DNA of 64,000 nucleotides from Rhodoferax sp. TS-BS-61-7 (GCF_002943465.1 NZ_PTQY01000004.1:186001-250000); one strand, 5' to 3'; positions 8,684 to 17,224 are shown, counted from the stretch's first letter. Made by a program: numbers and translations. Notes: generated by a model from the sequence alone, not told the origin.

Positions 8684-10464
8684 GGCATGGGCCGGCTGCT
8701 GAGTTCCTCGCCGGGCTCTTCGGCATCACACACACCCTGCGCCCAAGCTTCCAGCTTGCTGGCATCGGCGCGCAGGATCTCCTGCTTGACGGCCAGGATC
8801 TGCGCCGGGTGCATGGAGAAGCTGCGCAGGCCCAGGCCCAGCAGCAGGCGCGTCATGGTCACGTCGCCGGCCATCTCGCCACACACACTCACGTCCTTGC
8901 CCTGGGCCCGGCCTTCGGCAATGGTGTCGGCCACCAGGCGCAGCACGGCGGGGTGCAGCGGGTCGTACAAATGGGCCACCGACTCGTCGGCCCGGTCGAT
9001 TGCCAGCGTGTACTGGATCAGGTCGTTGGTGCCGATGGAGAGGAAATCGAAGTACTTGAGGAACAGGCGCAGGCTCAACGCCGCGGCTGGAATCTCGATC
9101 ATCGCGCCAAGCTGGATGGGCCCGTACGCCACGCCCCGCCGGTCCAGCTGCGCGCGCGCCTTCTCGATGTGGGCGATGGTCTGGCGGATCTCGCTGGCAT
9201 GGGCCAGCATGGGGATCAGCATGCGCACCTTGCCATGCGCCGCGGCACGCAAAATCGCGCGCAACTGGGTCAAAAACATGCCGGGGTCGGCCAGGCTCCA
9301 GCGGATGGCGCGCAGGCCCAGCGCGGGGTTCAGGTGGGCGTTGTCGCGCACCGAATCGTCCAGCGGTTTGTCGGCCCCCACATCCACGGTGCGGATGGTG
9401 ACCGGCAGGCCCTGCATGCCTTCCACCGCTTTTTTGTAGGCCTGGTACTGCTCTTCTTCGTCGGGCAAGCGGCCCTGGCGGCCCATGAACAAAAACTCGC
9501 TGCGGAACAGGCCCACACCCAGCGCACCGGCCTTGAGCGCGACCTGGGCGTCCTCCGGCATCTCGATGTTGGCCAGCAGCTGCACCTTTTGGTCGTCCAT
9601 GGTGATGGCGGGCGTGTGCAGCAGGCGCTGCAGGCGGCCGCGCTCCAGCTCGCCCTGGCGCTGCTTGAAGCCGTACTCGGCCAGGATGATGGGCGACGGG
9701 TCGACGATGACCACGCCGGCATCGCCGTCGATGATGACCCAGTCGTCCTGGCGGACCAGCTGGCTGCAGGTGCGGGCTCCCACCACGGCCGGAATGTCCA
9801 TGCTGCGCGCCACGATGGCGGTGTGCGAGGTTTTGCCCCCCACATCGGTAATAAAACCGGCAAACACACTCTGCTTGAACTGCAGCATGTCAGCGGGCGA
9901 CAGGTCGTGTGCGATCAGCACCAGCGGCACGTCCACCGTGTCATCCAGCAGCAGGTCTTGTTGGGAGGGTTTGCGCCCACCACGCTGCACCGGCTGCACG
10001 ATGGGGGACTGCGAGCCCTTCATGGCACGCAGGATGCGCTCGCAGATTTGCTCCATGTCGGCCTTGCGCTCGCGCAGGTAGGCGTCTTCCATTTCGTCGA
10101 AATGGCGGGCAATGATTTCCAGCTGCGTGGTCAACGCCCACTCGGCGTTGTAGAGGCGGTCGGTGATCCAGTGCTTCACGCCGGACACCAGCTCCTCGTC
10201 CTGCAACAGCATCAGGTGCACGTCCAGCAAGGCCGACAGCTCCTGCGGCGCCTCCTTGGGTCCCATGCGGGTGATGCTCTCCTGCAAGCGGTGAATCTCG
10301 TCCACCACGGCGTCACGCCCGGCACGCACGCGGCCAATCTCGGCATCCACCTGGTCGGGTTTGACAAAGTAATGCGCCACATCCACCCGACTGGACGCCA
10401 CCAGCACCGCACGGCCAATGGCAATGCCGCGCGAGACGGCCAGACCGTGGATCGAGAAGGTCAT
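8677..10464 (-). CDS. ptsI: phosphoenolpyruvate-protein phosphotransferase (PTS enzyme I)
   Basis: Enzyme I (595 aa) takes phosphate from PEP onto a His and passes it to HPr. The phospho-acceptor His is at about residue 214 in GGKTSHTAIVARSMDIP. The PEP-binding TIM-barrel half shows GVGLFRSEFLFMGR, the MIEIPAAAL block, LSIGTNDLIQYTLAIDR and the catalytic Cys in VSVCGEMAGD. Length is normal for EI rather than the longer EI-Ntr, and there is no GAF domain. It is the last gene after the EIIA-Man and HPr genes. The ptsH-ptsI gap is filled by a repeat, and the stop codon lies in another repeat. Confidence 0.95.
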   Translation of the reverse strand: MTFSIHGLAVSRGIAIGRAVLVASSRVDVAHYFVKPDQVDAEIGRVRAGRDAVVDEIHRLQESITRMGPKEAPQELSALLDVHLMLLQDEELVSGVKHWITDRLYNAEWALTTQLEIIARHFDEMEDAYLRERKADMEQICERILRAMKGSQSPIVQPVQRGGRKPSQQDLLLDDTVDVPLVLIAHDLSPADMLQFKQSVFAGFITDVGGKTSHTAIVARSMDIPAVVGARTCSQLVRQDDWVIIDGDAGVVIVDPSPIILAEYGFKQRQGELERGRLQRLLHTPAITMDDQKVQLLANIEMPEDAQVALKAGALGVGLFRSEFLFMGRQGRLPDEEEQYQAYKKAVEGMQGLPVTIRTVDVGADKPLDDSVRDNAHLNPALGLRAIRWSLADPGMFLTQLRAILRAAAHGKVRMLIPMLAHASEIRQTIAHIEKARAQLDRRGVAYGPIQLGAMIEIPAAALSLRLFLKYFDFLSIGTNDLIQYTLAIDRADESVAHLYDPLHPAVLRLVADTIAEGRAQGKDVSVCGEMAGDVTMTRLLLGLGLRSFSMHPAQILAVKQEILRADASKLEAWAQGVCDAEEPGEELSSRPMPL

Positions 10465-10549
10465 GCCCCCACGCTCCCCGCTGCGCGTGGTTCGCTGCCC
10501 CCCAAGGGGGCGCTCGCGGCTTGGGACGGCCCGGCGCCGCTCAGGTCAG
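10465..10549 (+). repeat. dispersed repeat family 2, copy 1 (ptsH-ptsI gap)
   Basis: Begins CCCCCACGCT, contains the hairpin GCCCCCCAAGGGGGC (10497-10511) and continues into GGCTTGGGACGGCCCGGCG. A diverged copy in opposite orientation lies at 49741-49825. It fills the whole space between the ptsH stop and the ptsI start. Confidence 0.72.
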
Positions 10550-10819
10550 TCATTCGCCCTCTCCGAATTTGTCGTTGATGAGGGCGAGCAATGCGTCCAT
10601 CGCTTCCTGCTCACGCTCACCGCTGGTTTCCAGGGTGACTTCGGTGCCAATGCCGGCGGCCAGCATCATCACGCCCATGATGCTTTTGGCGTTCACGCGG
10701 CGGTCGCCGCGGGCCATCCACACCTCGCACGGAAAGCTGCCTGCCAGCTTGGTGAGTTTGGCCGATGCGCGGGCGTGCAGGCCCAGTTTATTGGCTATGG
10801 TCGTGTTGGTGCTGATCAT
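10550..10819 (-). CDS. ptsH: phosphocarrier protein HPr
   Basis: 89-aa HPr. The phospho-carrying His15 sits in the family motif GLHARASAKLT, and the regulatory-site residue Ser46 is in NAKSIMGVMML. It accepts phosphate from enzyme I and would pass it to the EIIA encoded immediately upstream. The gene begins 32 nt inside the EIIA gene, in another frame, so the two are probably translationally linked. Although Ser46 is present, this window does not show whether an HPr kinase exists. Confidence 0.94.
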   Translation of the reverse strand: MISTNTTIANKLGLHARASAKLTKLAGSFPCEVWMARGDRRVNAKSIMGVMMLAAGIGTEVTLETSGEREQEAMDALLALINDKFGEGE

Positions 10820-11234
10820 GGGGTTTGCGATGTTGGTTTTGGGGGGCGGTCACGGCCACCTGCATGATGCACTGGGCACCACCGGCCAGCGCCCGCGTGA
10901 CCAGCACGTCCAGCGCTTCATGGCGGTAATTGACCGTGCGCAAGAGCATGGGCAGGTTCACCCCGGCCACCAGCTTGCTGTGGATGCCGTCCACCACTTT
11001 TTGCGCCACGTTGCAGGGGGTGGCACCAAACACATCGGTCAGCACCAGCGCTTGGGGGGTGCCCAGCTGGGCCAGCAGCGCCTGGGCGGCGGCGCGTGAA
11101 AGTTCGGGGCTGTCCTGGGCCGCCACATCCAGTGCCAGCACACCCGCGGCGGCTTCGGGATACACATGCAGGGCCGCCGTGCGCAGTGCACTGGCCAGCG
11201 GTGCGTGGGCGACGATGAGGATGCCGGTGTTCAT
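10788..11234 (-). CDS. PTS EIIA component, mannose family
   Basis: 148-aa stand-alone EIIA-Man-type protein with the phospho-acceptor His10 in ILIVAHAPLASAL and the conserved LVLTDVFGATPCNVA and LVAGVNLPMLLR segments. No EIIB, IIC or IID genes adjoin, so this is the incomplete, probably regulatory, PTS common in Betaproteobacteria rather than a sugar importer. The last ~10 codons, a His/Gln-rich tail (HDQHQHDHSQ), overlap the start of ptsH by 32 nt. Order EIIA-HPr-EI supports a three-protein relay. Confidence 0.88.
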   Translation of the reverse strand: MNTGILIVAHAPLASALRTAALHVYPEAAAGVLALDVAAQDSPELSRAAAQALLAQLGTPQALVLTDVFGATPCNVAQKVVDGIHSKLVAGVNLPMLLRTVNYRHEALDVLVTRALAGGAQCIMQVAVTAPQNQHRKPHDQHQHDHSQ

Positions 11235-11262
11235 GGAGAGGGGTCTGCGGAGTGGGCTTTGA

Positions 11263-12486
11263 TTATGGCGCCTTTGCCCGCAAGAAATACAGATACGCCC
11301 CTAGGCACGCCAGCCCGTAAACCCCAAAGGCCGCCTGGTAGGCCGCGACCTCGGCCAGGCCCAGCACCTTGAAACCGTCCAGCAGCAAACCAATGCCCCA
11401 CTGCACGGCAAATACACCGCTGAAAATGACCAGGTTGTAGGCCGACAGCGCGCGCCCCGCCAGCGCCGCCGGGAACGCCATGCCCACCGCTGGCTGCGCC
11501 AGGGCCACCACGGTGCAGCTCACACATACCAAGGAAAACAGCACGGTAGCCCGCGTAGATATTGCGCCACCAGCTACCAAAAGAATAGCGAACAAAACAA
11601 AGTTCAGCGGCATACCCCACCGGATCAACCGGTCCGCGGTATGGCCCTGGCGCGACAACCAGGGGTTGGCCCACCCCCACAACCAGTAGGCCAGCAGCAT
11701 TGCCACGTTGAGCCAGAACAGGCCCGTCGCAGCCTGCAGCGCGCTGTACCCGGCCACCTTGACCATCCAGGGCCCGGCCCATAACGTCTGCATCGCCACC
11801 ATGCCGCCGTAGTTGAAGAAACCCAGCGGCGCCAGCTTGCGGAAATAGGGGTGGCGCCAGACCTCGCGGTAACTCGCCAGCACACCTTCTGGTGTGGGCG
11901 CGGCGCTCGTCTCGGTCTGCCATGGGGGGGACTGCCAGGCAATGGCCAGCATGGACACCGCCACCAACACCCCCAGCAGCACAAAAATGCCGCGCCAACC
12001 CAAAAGTGGCATCAACCATTGCACCGGCAAGGTAGATGCCACCATGCCAAAAGCGCCCACCATCAACATCCAGGAGTTGGCGCGCATCTGCTGCTCGGGC
12101 GCGTACCAGCGGCGGTAGCCAGTCAGCGGCGCCATCAGGCAGGCGCTGACGCCGGCACCGCACAACACCCGCGCCGCCAGCAGGCCCCAAAAACTTTGCG
12201 CCAGTGCAAAGGCCAGGCAACCCACCACAGCCAGCGACAAAAAGGCAATCTCCACGCGTTTGGGGCCCAAGCGGTCCAGCCAGCGGCCCAGCGGCAGCTG
12301 GGTGGCGGCAAAACCCAAAAAATAGCCCCCCGCCAGCAGCCCCAGGTCGCGCGACTGCAGACTGAACTCCTGCACCAGCGTGGGCGCCAGGGTGGCGGTG
12401 ATGGCGCGGATCAGCGCCGACAAAAAATAGGCCAGCGCGAAAGCGCTGAACACCAGCACCGCTTTGCGGGGACTCAAGGGGCTCAT
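11263..12486 (-). CDS. MFS transporter
   Basis: 407-aa major facilitator with about 12 hydrophobic segments. The loop 2-3 motif is seen in LGRWLDRLGPKRVE after the FLGFAATQLPL helix, and the central loop is polar (PPWQTETSAAPTPEG). The reading frame continues upstream into the lipoprotein gene, but the ATG at 12486 overlaps that gene's stop (ATGA) and begins with a natural first helix (KAVLVFSAFALAYFLSAL). Substrate is unknown. It is third in an overlapping operon after a DUF4197 protein and a lipoprotein. Confidence 0.85.
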   Translation of the reverse strand: MSPLSPRKAVLVFSAFALAYFLSALIRAITATLAPTLVQEFSLQSRDLGLLAGGYFLGFAATQLPLGRWLDRLGPKRVEIAFLSLAVVGCLAFALAQSFWGLLAARVLCGAGVSACLMAPLTGYRRWYAPEQQMRANSWMLMVGAFGMVASTLPVQWLMPLLGWRGIFVLLGVLVAVSMLAIAWQSPPWQTETSAAPTPEGVLASYREVWRHPYFRKLAPLGFFNYGGMVAMQTLWAGPWMVKVAGYSALQAATGLFWLNVAMLLAYWLWGWANPWLSRQGHTADRLIRWGMPLNFVLFAILLVAGGAISTRATVLFSLVCVSCTVVALAQPAVGMAFPAALAGRALSAYNLVIFSGVFAVQWGIGLLLDGFKVLGLAEVAAYQAAFGVYGLACLGAYLYFLRAKAP

Positions 12487-13013
12487 GGGCGAGAAATGTC
12501 CGTGAAAAAGGGCTCGGTCATGTCCGCGCCCAGGTGGTCGGCATACACCGCCAGATGGTAAATATCGCTGCCCAGCACCAACCAGCCGAGCTGCGCTTGC
12601 ACCGCCCCCCCCTGCGGGCGCTGGCCCGTCACGTGCAGCCACTGGGCACTGGCCACACCAGGCAGGCCGGCGTAACTGGGCGCCACCCCGGGGCGTGTTG
12701 CCCCCGCCTCGGCCCGCAACGCGGCCAACGCCGAGGCGCGCCAAGCCTGCACCACTGCGGGCACGGCCGTGGCGTCGCCCACCTGGGCACGGCTGATGGC
12801 AAACAGCGCGCCACCGGCCTCGCAGCCCTGCATTTCCAACGGTAGGCTGAGGCCGGCCAGGGGCACTTCGCGCTGGGCTTTGTCAGGTTTGCAGGGCAAG
12901 GAGAAGCGCAGTCCGCCCAGCGGAACCTGGCGCCAGTTGAGCGCCGGGCTGCACGCGACCACGGCCAGCACCGCCGGCAGCAGCCAGCGGCGCACGGGGG
13001 TGAAGGCGCTCAC
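12483..13013 (-). CDS. small putative lipoprotein of unknown function
   Basis: 176 aa. The N-terminus has a short basic region (FTPVRRW), a hydrophobic run and a lipobox-like VVAC with Cys at about residue 21, suggesting lipid anchoring after signal peptidase II cleavage. The remainder (GLRFSLPCKPDKAQREVPLAG, then a two-cysteine region) shows no family I recognise. The ATG overlaps the DUF4197 stop by 4 nt, and the stop overlaps the MFS start by 4 nt, so the three genes are translationally coupled. I have no function for it. Confidence 0.72.
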   Translation of the reverse strand: MSAFTPVRRWLLPAVLAVVACSPALNWRQVPLGGLRFSLPCKPDKAQREVPLAGLSLPLEMQGCEAGGALFAISRAQVGDATAVPAVVQAWRASALAALRAEAGATRPGVAPSYAGLPGVASAQWLHVTGQRPQGGAVQAQLGWLVLGSDIYHLAVYADHLGADMTEPFFTDISRP

Positions 13014-13714
13014 TTCAATGCGCCAAATACTTTGGTGAGGATGGAACTGCCGTAGGCCACCGGGTTTTGGCGGATCTTCTTTTCCTCTTCCGAGATCATG
13101 AAAAACAGGCCGTCCAGCGCTTTGCCGGTCACGTACTGCTGGATGTTGGCATCCTCTTTTTTCATGAGCCCGATCTCAGAAGCCTTGCCGGCCAGTTGGT
13201 TGTATTTGTCGGCCAAGCCCACTTTTTCGGTGACCTTGGTCACGATGGGCAGAAACTTGACACCCAACGGGGAGCGGGTTTTTTCGGCGAAGAACTGGGT
13301 GACCGCGGTGTCGCCGCCCCCCAAAATGCCCTTGGCGTCATTGACGGACATGCCCTGTACTGCCTTGAGCAGCAGGTCGCGGGCCATAGGCACGGCGGCT
13401 TCGGCGCCGCGGTTCATGGAGGTGACCAGTTCGTCCACCTTGGCGCCTTGGCCAAAGGTGCGCAGCAGTTTGCCGGCGTCTTCCAGGTAACCGGGCAAAG
13501 GAATGCGAACTTTTTCGTTGCCCAGGAATCCATCCTGCACACCCAAGATGCCAATGGCGGCCAGTGCGCCCTTTTCGAGCGCGGTTTTCAGGCCCTTGGT
13601 GGCGTCGGCCTTGCTCAAATCATCCAGACTGAGCGCGTGGGCGGGGTGCAAAGACGCCGCAGTCCACAGGGCAGCAGCGGTCAAAGAGATGGAATTAAAC
13701 TGTCGGCGGTCCAT
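13010..13714 (-). CDS. DUF4197 family exported protein
   Basis: 234-aa protein with a signal sequence (RRQFNSISLTAAALWTAASLHPAHA, twin-Arg-like start) followed by the DUF4197 pattern: ALEKGALAAIGILGVQDGFLGN, VRIPLPGYLEDAGKLLR, MNRGAEAAVPMARDLL, the LGGGDTAVTQFF segment, and a C-terminal VTGKALDGLFFMISEEEKKIR. The family is probably periplasmic and has no assigned function. It is first of three overlapping genes and divergent from a thioredoxin-like gene 15 nt away. Confidence 0.85.
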   Translation of the reverse strand: MDRRQFNSISLTAAALWTAASLHPAHALSLDDLSKADATKGLKTALEKGALAAIGILGVQDGFLGNEKVRIPLPGYLEDAGKLLRTFGQGAKVDELVTSMNRGAEAAVPMARDLLLKAVQGMSVNDAKGILGGGDTAVTQFFAEKTRSPLGVKFLPIVTKVTEKVGLADKYNQLAGKASEIGLMKKEDANIQQYVTGKALDGLFFMISEEEKKIRQNPVAYGSSILTKVFGALK

Positions 13715-13729
13715 GGGGAATACCTATTC

Positions 13730-14227
13730 ATGAAAAAAAACATTGTCGTTGCCAGCATCGTAGCCGCTGTCGCCCTGGTCGTGGGCGGTGTGCTGCTGAC
13801 CCAGAGCAAAGCGGCACCGGTATCGACCTTTGTGTTGCTGGATGGTTCGCAAAAACCCTCTTCGGCCTTGCAGGGCAAGGTGACCCTGGTGAATTTCTGG
13901 GCCACCAGCTGTGTGACCTGTGTGGCCGAGATGCCCAAGCTGGTCTCCACCTTCGAGAAGTACAAATCCCAGGGCTACGGCACGGTGGCCGTGGCCATGG
14001 CCTACGACCCGCCTAGCTACGTGGTCAACTTTGTCCAGACCCGGAAGTTGCCGTTTGATGTGGCCATTGACAACACCGGCGCCGTGGCCAGGGCCTGGGG
14101 TGAAGTGGGCATCACGCCCACCAGCTATCTGGTCAACAAACGCGGCGAAATCGTGAAGCAGTATGTGGGCGAACCCAATATGCCCGAGCTGCACCAGTTG
14201 ATCGAAACCCTGCTCAAGGAATCCTGA
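13730..14227 (+). CDS. TlpA-family thioredoxin-like protein
   Basis: 165-aa membrane-anchored or exported thiol-disulfide protein. Residues 4-23 form a hydrophobic anchor, followed by a redoxin fold with the redox pair Cys61-Val-Thr-Cys64 in NFWATSCVTCVAEMP and the cis-Pro region GITPTSYLVN. TlpA/ResA-like proteins reduce periplasmic thiols, often for cytochrome c or oxidase maturation. The frame is open far upstream, but those residues are antisense to the DUF4197 gene, so the ATG before the signal anchor is chosen. It is convergent with a cytochrome c' gene, giving a c-type cytochrome context. Confidence 0.86.
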   Translation: MKKNIVVASIVAAVALVVGGVLLTQSKAAPVSTFVLLDGSQKPSSALQGKVTLVNFWATSCVTCVAEMPKLVSTFEKYKSQGYGTVAVAMAYDPPSYVVNFVQTRKLPFDVAIDNTGAVARAWGEVGITPTSYLVNKRGEIVKQYVGEPNMPELHQLIETLLKES

Positions 14228-14246
14228 GCAAGGCCACGCCGCCCTT

Positions 14247-14699
14247 TTAAGAGCGGAAGGCGTCGTGGCAGGTCTTACAGCTGCCACTCGCCGCCCCCAC
14301 TGCGGCTTTGATACTGTCCAGGTTGCCCGTTTTGGCCGCTGCGTTGAGTTTGTTCATCTCGCCCTGCATTTTTTCGGCGTAGTCGTTGAACTTGGCCTTG
14401 TTGCTCCAAATTTCGGCCTTGGCCTTGGTGGGGGCGCCCTTGTCCGTGCCTTCCCCAAAGGCAGCCCAAGGCAGCTTGCTCATATAGGTCGCCACCTCGG
14501 CGCTCTCAGCCGCCACTTTGGCGTCCAACGGCGCCCGACCCGCGGCCATCGCGGCAATCCGCCCAAAGTTCTGCTGCATAACAAACAAGGCGCTCTGGCG
14601 GTACTTGATGGCATCTTCCGCCTTGGCAAACTGGGCCATAGCGGGCCCAGACAGAGTGGCAATGGCGCTGAGCAGAATCAGGGAGGCTAATTTTTTCAT
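14247..14699 (-). CDS. cytochrome c'
   Basis: 150-aa periplasmic class II cytochrome c. The signal peptide (MKKLASLILLSAIATLSGPAMA) is followed by a four-helix-bundle sequence, with the haem-binding CKTCH (Cys141, Cys144, His145) four helices later, near the C-terminus as in class II. Cytochromes c' bind NO/CO and are associated with nitric-oxide tolerance. It is divergent from a b561-type cytochrome gene, a pairing often seen. The open frame upstream of this ATG lacks coding character. Confidence 0.92.
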   Translation of the reverse strand: MKKLASLILLSAIATLSGPAMAQFAKAEDAIKYRQSALFVMQQNFGRIAAMAAGRAPLDAKVAAESAEVATYMSKLPWAAFGEGTDKGAPTKAKAEIWSNKAKFNDYAEKMQGEMNKLNAAAKTGNLDSIKAAVGAASGSCKTCHDAFRS

Positions 14700-14877
14700 C
14701 GGACGTCCTTGGTGGGGTGAAGGGAAGTTAGCGGCCGGTAGAGCCCCCGTCCGCCCAATTAGTTCTGGCAGAAACCACACCCTAGGGTAACTACCAGGTG
14801 GTGGCCCCTGTGCGCAGCAGTGATACATTGCGCGTTCGCCCTTGGGGCGGCAGACCCGGCGTTATCAAGGAGTGCTT

Positions 14878-15540
14878 ATGCAAACAACCCGTGTGTGGGA
14901 CTTGCCCACCCGCCTGTTCCACTGGCTGCTGGCCGCGGGGGTTACAGGCCTGGTGGTCACGGGGCAAGTGGGCGGCAGCTGGATGGACTGGCACTTCCGT
15001 CTGGGGTACGGCGTGTTGGCCTTGTTGTTGTTTCGGGTGGTCTGGGGCTTCGTTGGCGGCCACTGGTCCCGCTTTACGCATTTTTTGTACGGCCCCGCAA
15101 CCATCTGGCGTTACCTGAGCGGCCACAGCGCTCCAGAACACGGTGTGGGACACAACCCCCTGGGCTTCCTGTCCGTGCTGGGCCTGCTGGGGTTCACGCT
15201 GCTGCAGGTTGCCACCGGCCTGTTCAGTGACGACGAAATCGCCACCTCCGGCCCCCTGTCCAAGTTCGCCACGGGTGAATGGGTGAGCCGCGCAAGCGAT
15301 TACCACACCGACATCGGGAAGTTCATCCTGTTGGCCTTGGTGTTCCTGCACCTGGCCGCCATCGTGTTCTACCGTGTCAAGAAGAAGCAGAACCTGGTGG
15401 CCCCCATGGTGTGGGGCGACAAACAAACCGAGCTTGGTGTGCCGAGCGCACGTGATGACCTGGCTACACGCCTGCTGGCACTAGGCGTCCTCGCGCTCAG
15501 CGGTGGCGCTGTAGCGGCATTGTTGATTTGGACTGCCTGA
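14878..15540 (+). CDS. cytochrome b561-family membrane protein
   Basis: 220-aa di-haem b-type cytochrome of the bacterial b561 / hydrogenase cytochrome b group. It opens with VWDLPTRLFHWLLAAGV (haem His in helix 1), then has DWHFRLGYGVLALLLFRVVWG, a helix with the GFLSVLGLLGFTLLQVATGL core, and a final haem-ligand region YHTDIGKFILLALVFLHLAA. It would pass quinol electrons to periplasmic acceptors, possibly the divergent cytochrome c'. The ATG has a strong AAGGAG site 5 nt upstream, so in-frame upstream codons are rejected. Confidence 0.88.
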   Translation: MQTTRVWDLPTRLFHWLLAAGVTGLVVTGQVGGSWMDWHFRLGYGVLALLLFRVVWGFVGGHWSRFTHFLYGPATIWRYLSGHSAPEHGVGHNPLGFLSVLGLLGFTLLQVATGLFSDDEIATSGPLSKFATGEWVSRASDYHTDIGKFILLALVFLHLAAIVFYRVKKKQNLVAPMVWGDKQTELGVPSARDDLATRLLALGVLALSGGAVAALLIWTA

Positions 15541-15541
15541 T

Positions 15542-16045
15542 ATGGATTCCGCGTTGCCCTCGACAGAACAACCCGTGCTGGACATTCCGAGCACCCCCGA
15601 AGAACTGGACGCCCTGCGGCAGCTGTTTCAGGAGTACGCAACCCAATTGGGGGTAGACCTGTGTTTTCAGAACTTTGCGCAAGAACTGCGTGAACTGCCA
15701 GGGGAATACGCCGCACCGCGGGGCACACTGCTGGTTGCCCGGGTGGGAGATGTGCTTGCCGGTTGCTGCGCGCTGCGCCCATTGGACACAACGGACTATC
15801 CCAATGCGGCAGAGATGAAGCGCCTGTTTGTACGTCCGGCCTACCGCGGACTCGGCCTGGGACGCCTGCTGGCGGAAGGCATTCTCGACGCGGCCCGCCA
15901 AAGTGGCTATGACTGTGTGCTGCTCGATACCCTGGACGATATGGAAGCCGCACGGGCCCTGTACGAAGAGCTGGGGTTTGAAGAAGTACCGCCGTATTAC
16001 TTCAACCCGATTGCAGGCGCGCACTACCTCAAAGCGGATCTCTGA
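15542..16045 (+). CDS. GNAT-family N-acetyltransferase
   Basis: 167-aa GCN5-type acetyltransferase. The acetyl-CoA-binding motif A is clear in MKRLFVRPAYRGLGLGRLLAE (Arg/Gln-x-x-Gly-x-Gly/Ala pattern), preceded by beta strands with VGDVLAGCCALRPL and followed by LLDTLDDMEAARALYEELGF, a typical small-molecule acetyltransferase ending. The acceptor substrate is not determinable. The start codon lies 1 nt after the b561 stop, so translation is likely coupled. Confidence 0.87.
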   Translation: MDSALPSTEQPVLDIPSTPEELDALRQLFQEYATQLGVDLCFQNFAQELRELPGEYAAPRGTLLVARVGDVLAGCCALRPLDTTDYPNAAEMKRLFVRPAYRGLGLGRLLAEGILDAARQSGYDCVLLDTLDDMEAARALYEELGFEEVPPYYFNPIAGAHYLKADL

Positions 16046-16066
16046 GGTAGGCGCGGTTTACAACGC

Positions 16067-16573
16067 TTACGCCTTGGCCTGGGCCAACAGGGTCTCGGCG
16101 TCGCTGACCTCAAACTTGCCAGGGCCTTCCACGTTCAAGGCACTGACCTTGCCGTCTTTGACCAGCATGGAGTAGCGGTTGCTGCGCAGGCCCATGCCCT
16201 TAGAGGTAAGGTCCAAGGTCAGACCGGTGGCTTGGGCAAATGCGGCGCTGCCGTCGGCCAGCATGCGCACCTTGCCCGCAGTCTTTTGCTCACGGGCCCA
16301 AGCACCCATCACAAACGCGTCATTGACGCTGACGCACCAGATCTCGTCCACACCCGCCGCCTGAAAGGCAGCGGCTTGCTCCACATAACCGGGCACATGT
16401 TTGGCCGAACATGTGGGAGTAAAGGCACCAGGCAGCGCGAACAGGGCAATGGTCTTGCCTGCGGTCGCTTTGCCCACATCCACGGGGTTGGGGCCAATGC
16501 TGCAACCCTCTCCCTCCACGTCCATATATTCCATCAGGGTGGCCGATGGCAGGGTGTCGCCGACTTTGATCAT
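16067..16573 (-). CDS. peroxiredoxin (Prx5 type)
   Basis: 168-aa thiol peroxidase of the Prx5/redoxin subgroup that reduces hydrogen or organic peroxides. The peroxidatic Cys55 is in ALPGAFTPTCSAKHVPGY, and Arg is retained in GLRSNRYSMLVKDG. Cys24 and Cys80 (EIWCVSVND) are further thiols. The ATG at 16573 (MIKVGDTLPS) matches family N-termini. It lies downstream of rpsQ on the same strand but is separated by a strong terminator, so it is probably transcribed on its own. Confidence 0.92.
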   Translation of the reverse strand: MIKVGDTLPSATLMEYMDVEGEGCSIGPNPVDVGKATAGKTIALFALPGAFTPTCSAKHVPGYVEQAAAFQAAGVDEIWCVSVNDAFVMGAWAREQKTAGKVRMLADGSAAFAQATGLTLDLTSKGMGLRSNRYSMLVKDGKVSALNVEGPGKFEVSDAETLLAQAKA

Positions 16574-16659
16574 GTGTGCTCCTAACAAGTAAGGGGAAGG
16601 GAATGTTCAATCGCTTGCGATTGGACTCACTACGGCGCGTAGCGCTTGTGAGCCAAAGC

Positions 16660-16686
16660 AAAACGGCCCACATTGTGGGCCGTTTT
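16660..16686. terminator. bidirectional intrinsic terminator after rpsQ
   Basis: A 12-bp stem, AAAACGGCCCAC paired with GTGGGCCGTTTT around an ATT loop, with A/T runs at the base on both sides. It lies 33 nt beyond the rpsQ stop and marks the end of the str-S10 ribosomal block. Confidence 0.88.
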
Positions 16687-16718
16687 GAAGTCACTTGCAG
16701 TGAACAAAGCCGATAGGC

Positions 16719-16988
16719 TTAGACTGCAGCAGCCTTTTCCACCAAGCGGGTCGCAACCCAGTTCTTGGTTTTGGAAATGGGCTTGCTTTCGGTGATTTCG
16801 ATGACATCACCCAACTTGTACTCGCCCTTTTCGTCATGGGCGTGGTACTTGCTGGTTTTTGCCACGATTTTTCCGTACAGCTCATGCTTCACGCGACGCT
16901 CGATCAGTACAGTCACTGTCTTCGAACGCTTGTCGCTGACCACCTTGCCAATCAAGGTGCGCTTGAGGGATTTTTTAGCTTCCGTCAT
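16719..16988 (-). CDS. rpsQ: 30S ribosomal protein S17
   Basis: 89-aa S17 (uS17), a primary 16S rRNA-binding protein of the small subunit. The sequence shows [22 protein letters not shown] and the family motif [27 protein letters not shown]. It is the last gene of the S10-type operon here, ending 33 nt before a strong terminator. The spc operon (rplN onward) does not follow in this window. Confidence 0.97.
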   Translation of the reverse strand: MTEAKKSLKRTLIGKVVSDKRSKTVTVLIERRVKHELYGKIVAKTSKYHAHDEKGEYKLGDVIEITESKPISKTKNWVATRLVEKAAAV

Positions 16989-16998
16989 TTATCGCTCC

Positions 16999-17208
16999 TT
17001 ATTTGGCGGATTTATCAGCGCTTTGCTTCTCGACAAGAATGGTCTTGGCGCGAGCAATATCACGGCGCGCAGTGCGCAGCGTAGCGGTGTTGTTGAGTTG
17101 TTGTGTAGCCTTTTGCATACGCAGGCCAAAGTGAGCTTTTTGCAGCGCTTTGACTTCCGATGTCAGTCCGGCAACGTCTTTGGTCCGCAGTTCAGCAGCT
17201 TTCGTCAT
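16999..17208 (-). CDS. rpmC: 50S ribosomal protein L29
   Basis: 69-aa L29 (uL29), near the peptide exit tunnel. It has the two-helix pattern [33 protein letters not shown] and [15 protein letters not shown]. An in-frame codon 27 nt upstream is rejected because MTKAAELR fits the family and has GGAG before it. Lies between rplP and rpsQ as usual. Confidence 0.96.
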   Translation of the reverse strand: MTKAAELRTKDVAGLTSEVKALQKAHFGLRMQKATQQLNNTATLRTARRDIARAKTILVEKQSADKSAK

Positions 17209-17224
17209 TTCGAGTTCTCCTGAA

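Noticed and set aside
8809-10578. 589-codon open frame opposite ptsI
   Set aside because: Fully antisense to a clear enzyme I gene; His/Gln-rich composition typical of a GC-codon shadow.
13067-13729. Upstream extension of the thioredoxin-like gene
   Set aside because: Antisense to DUF4197; the signal anchor at 13730 marks the real start.
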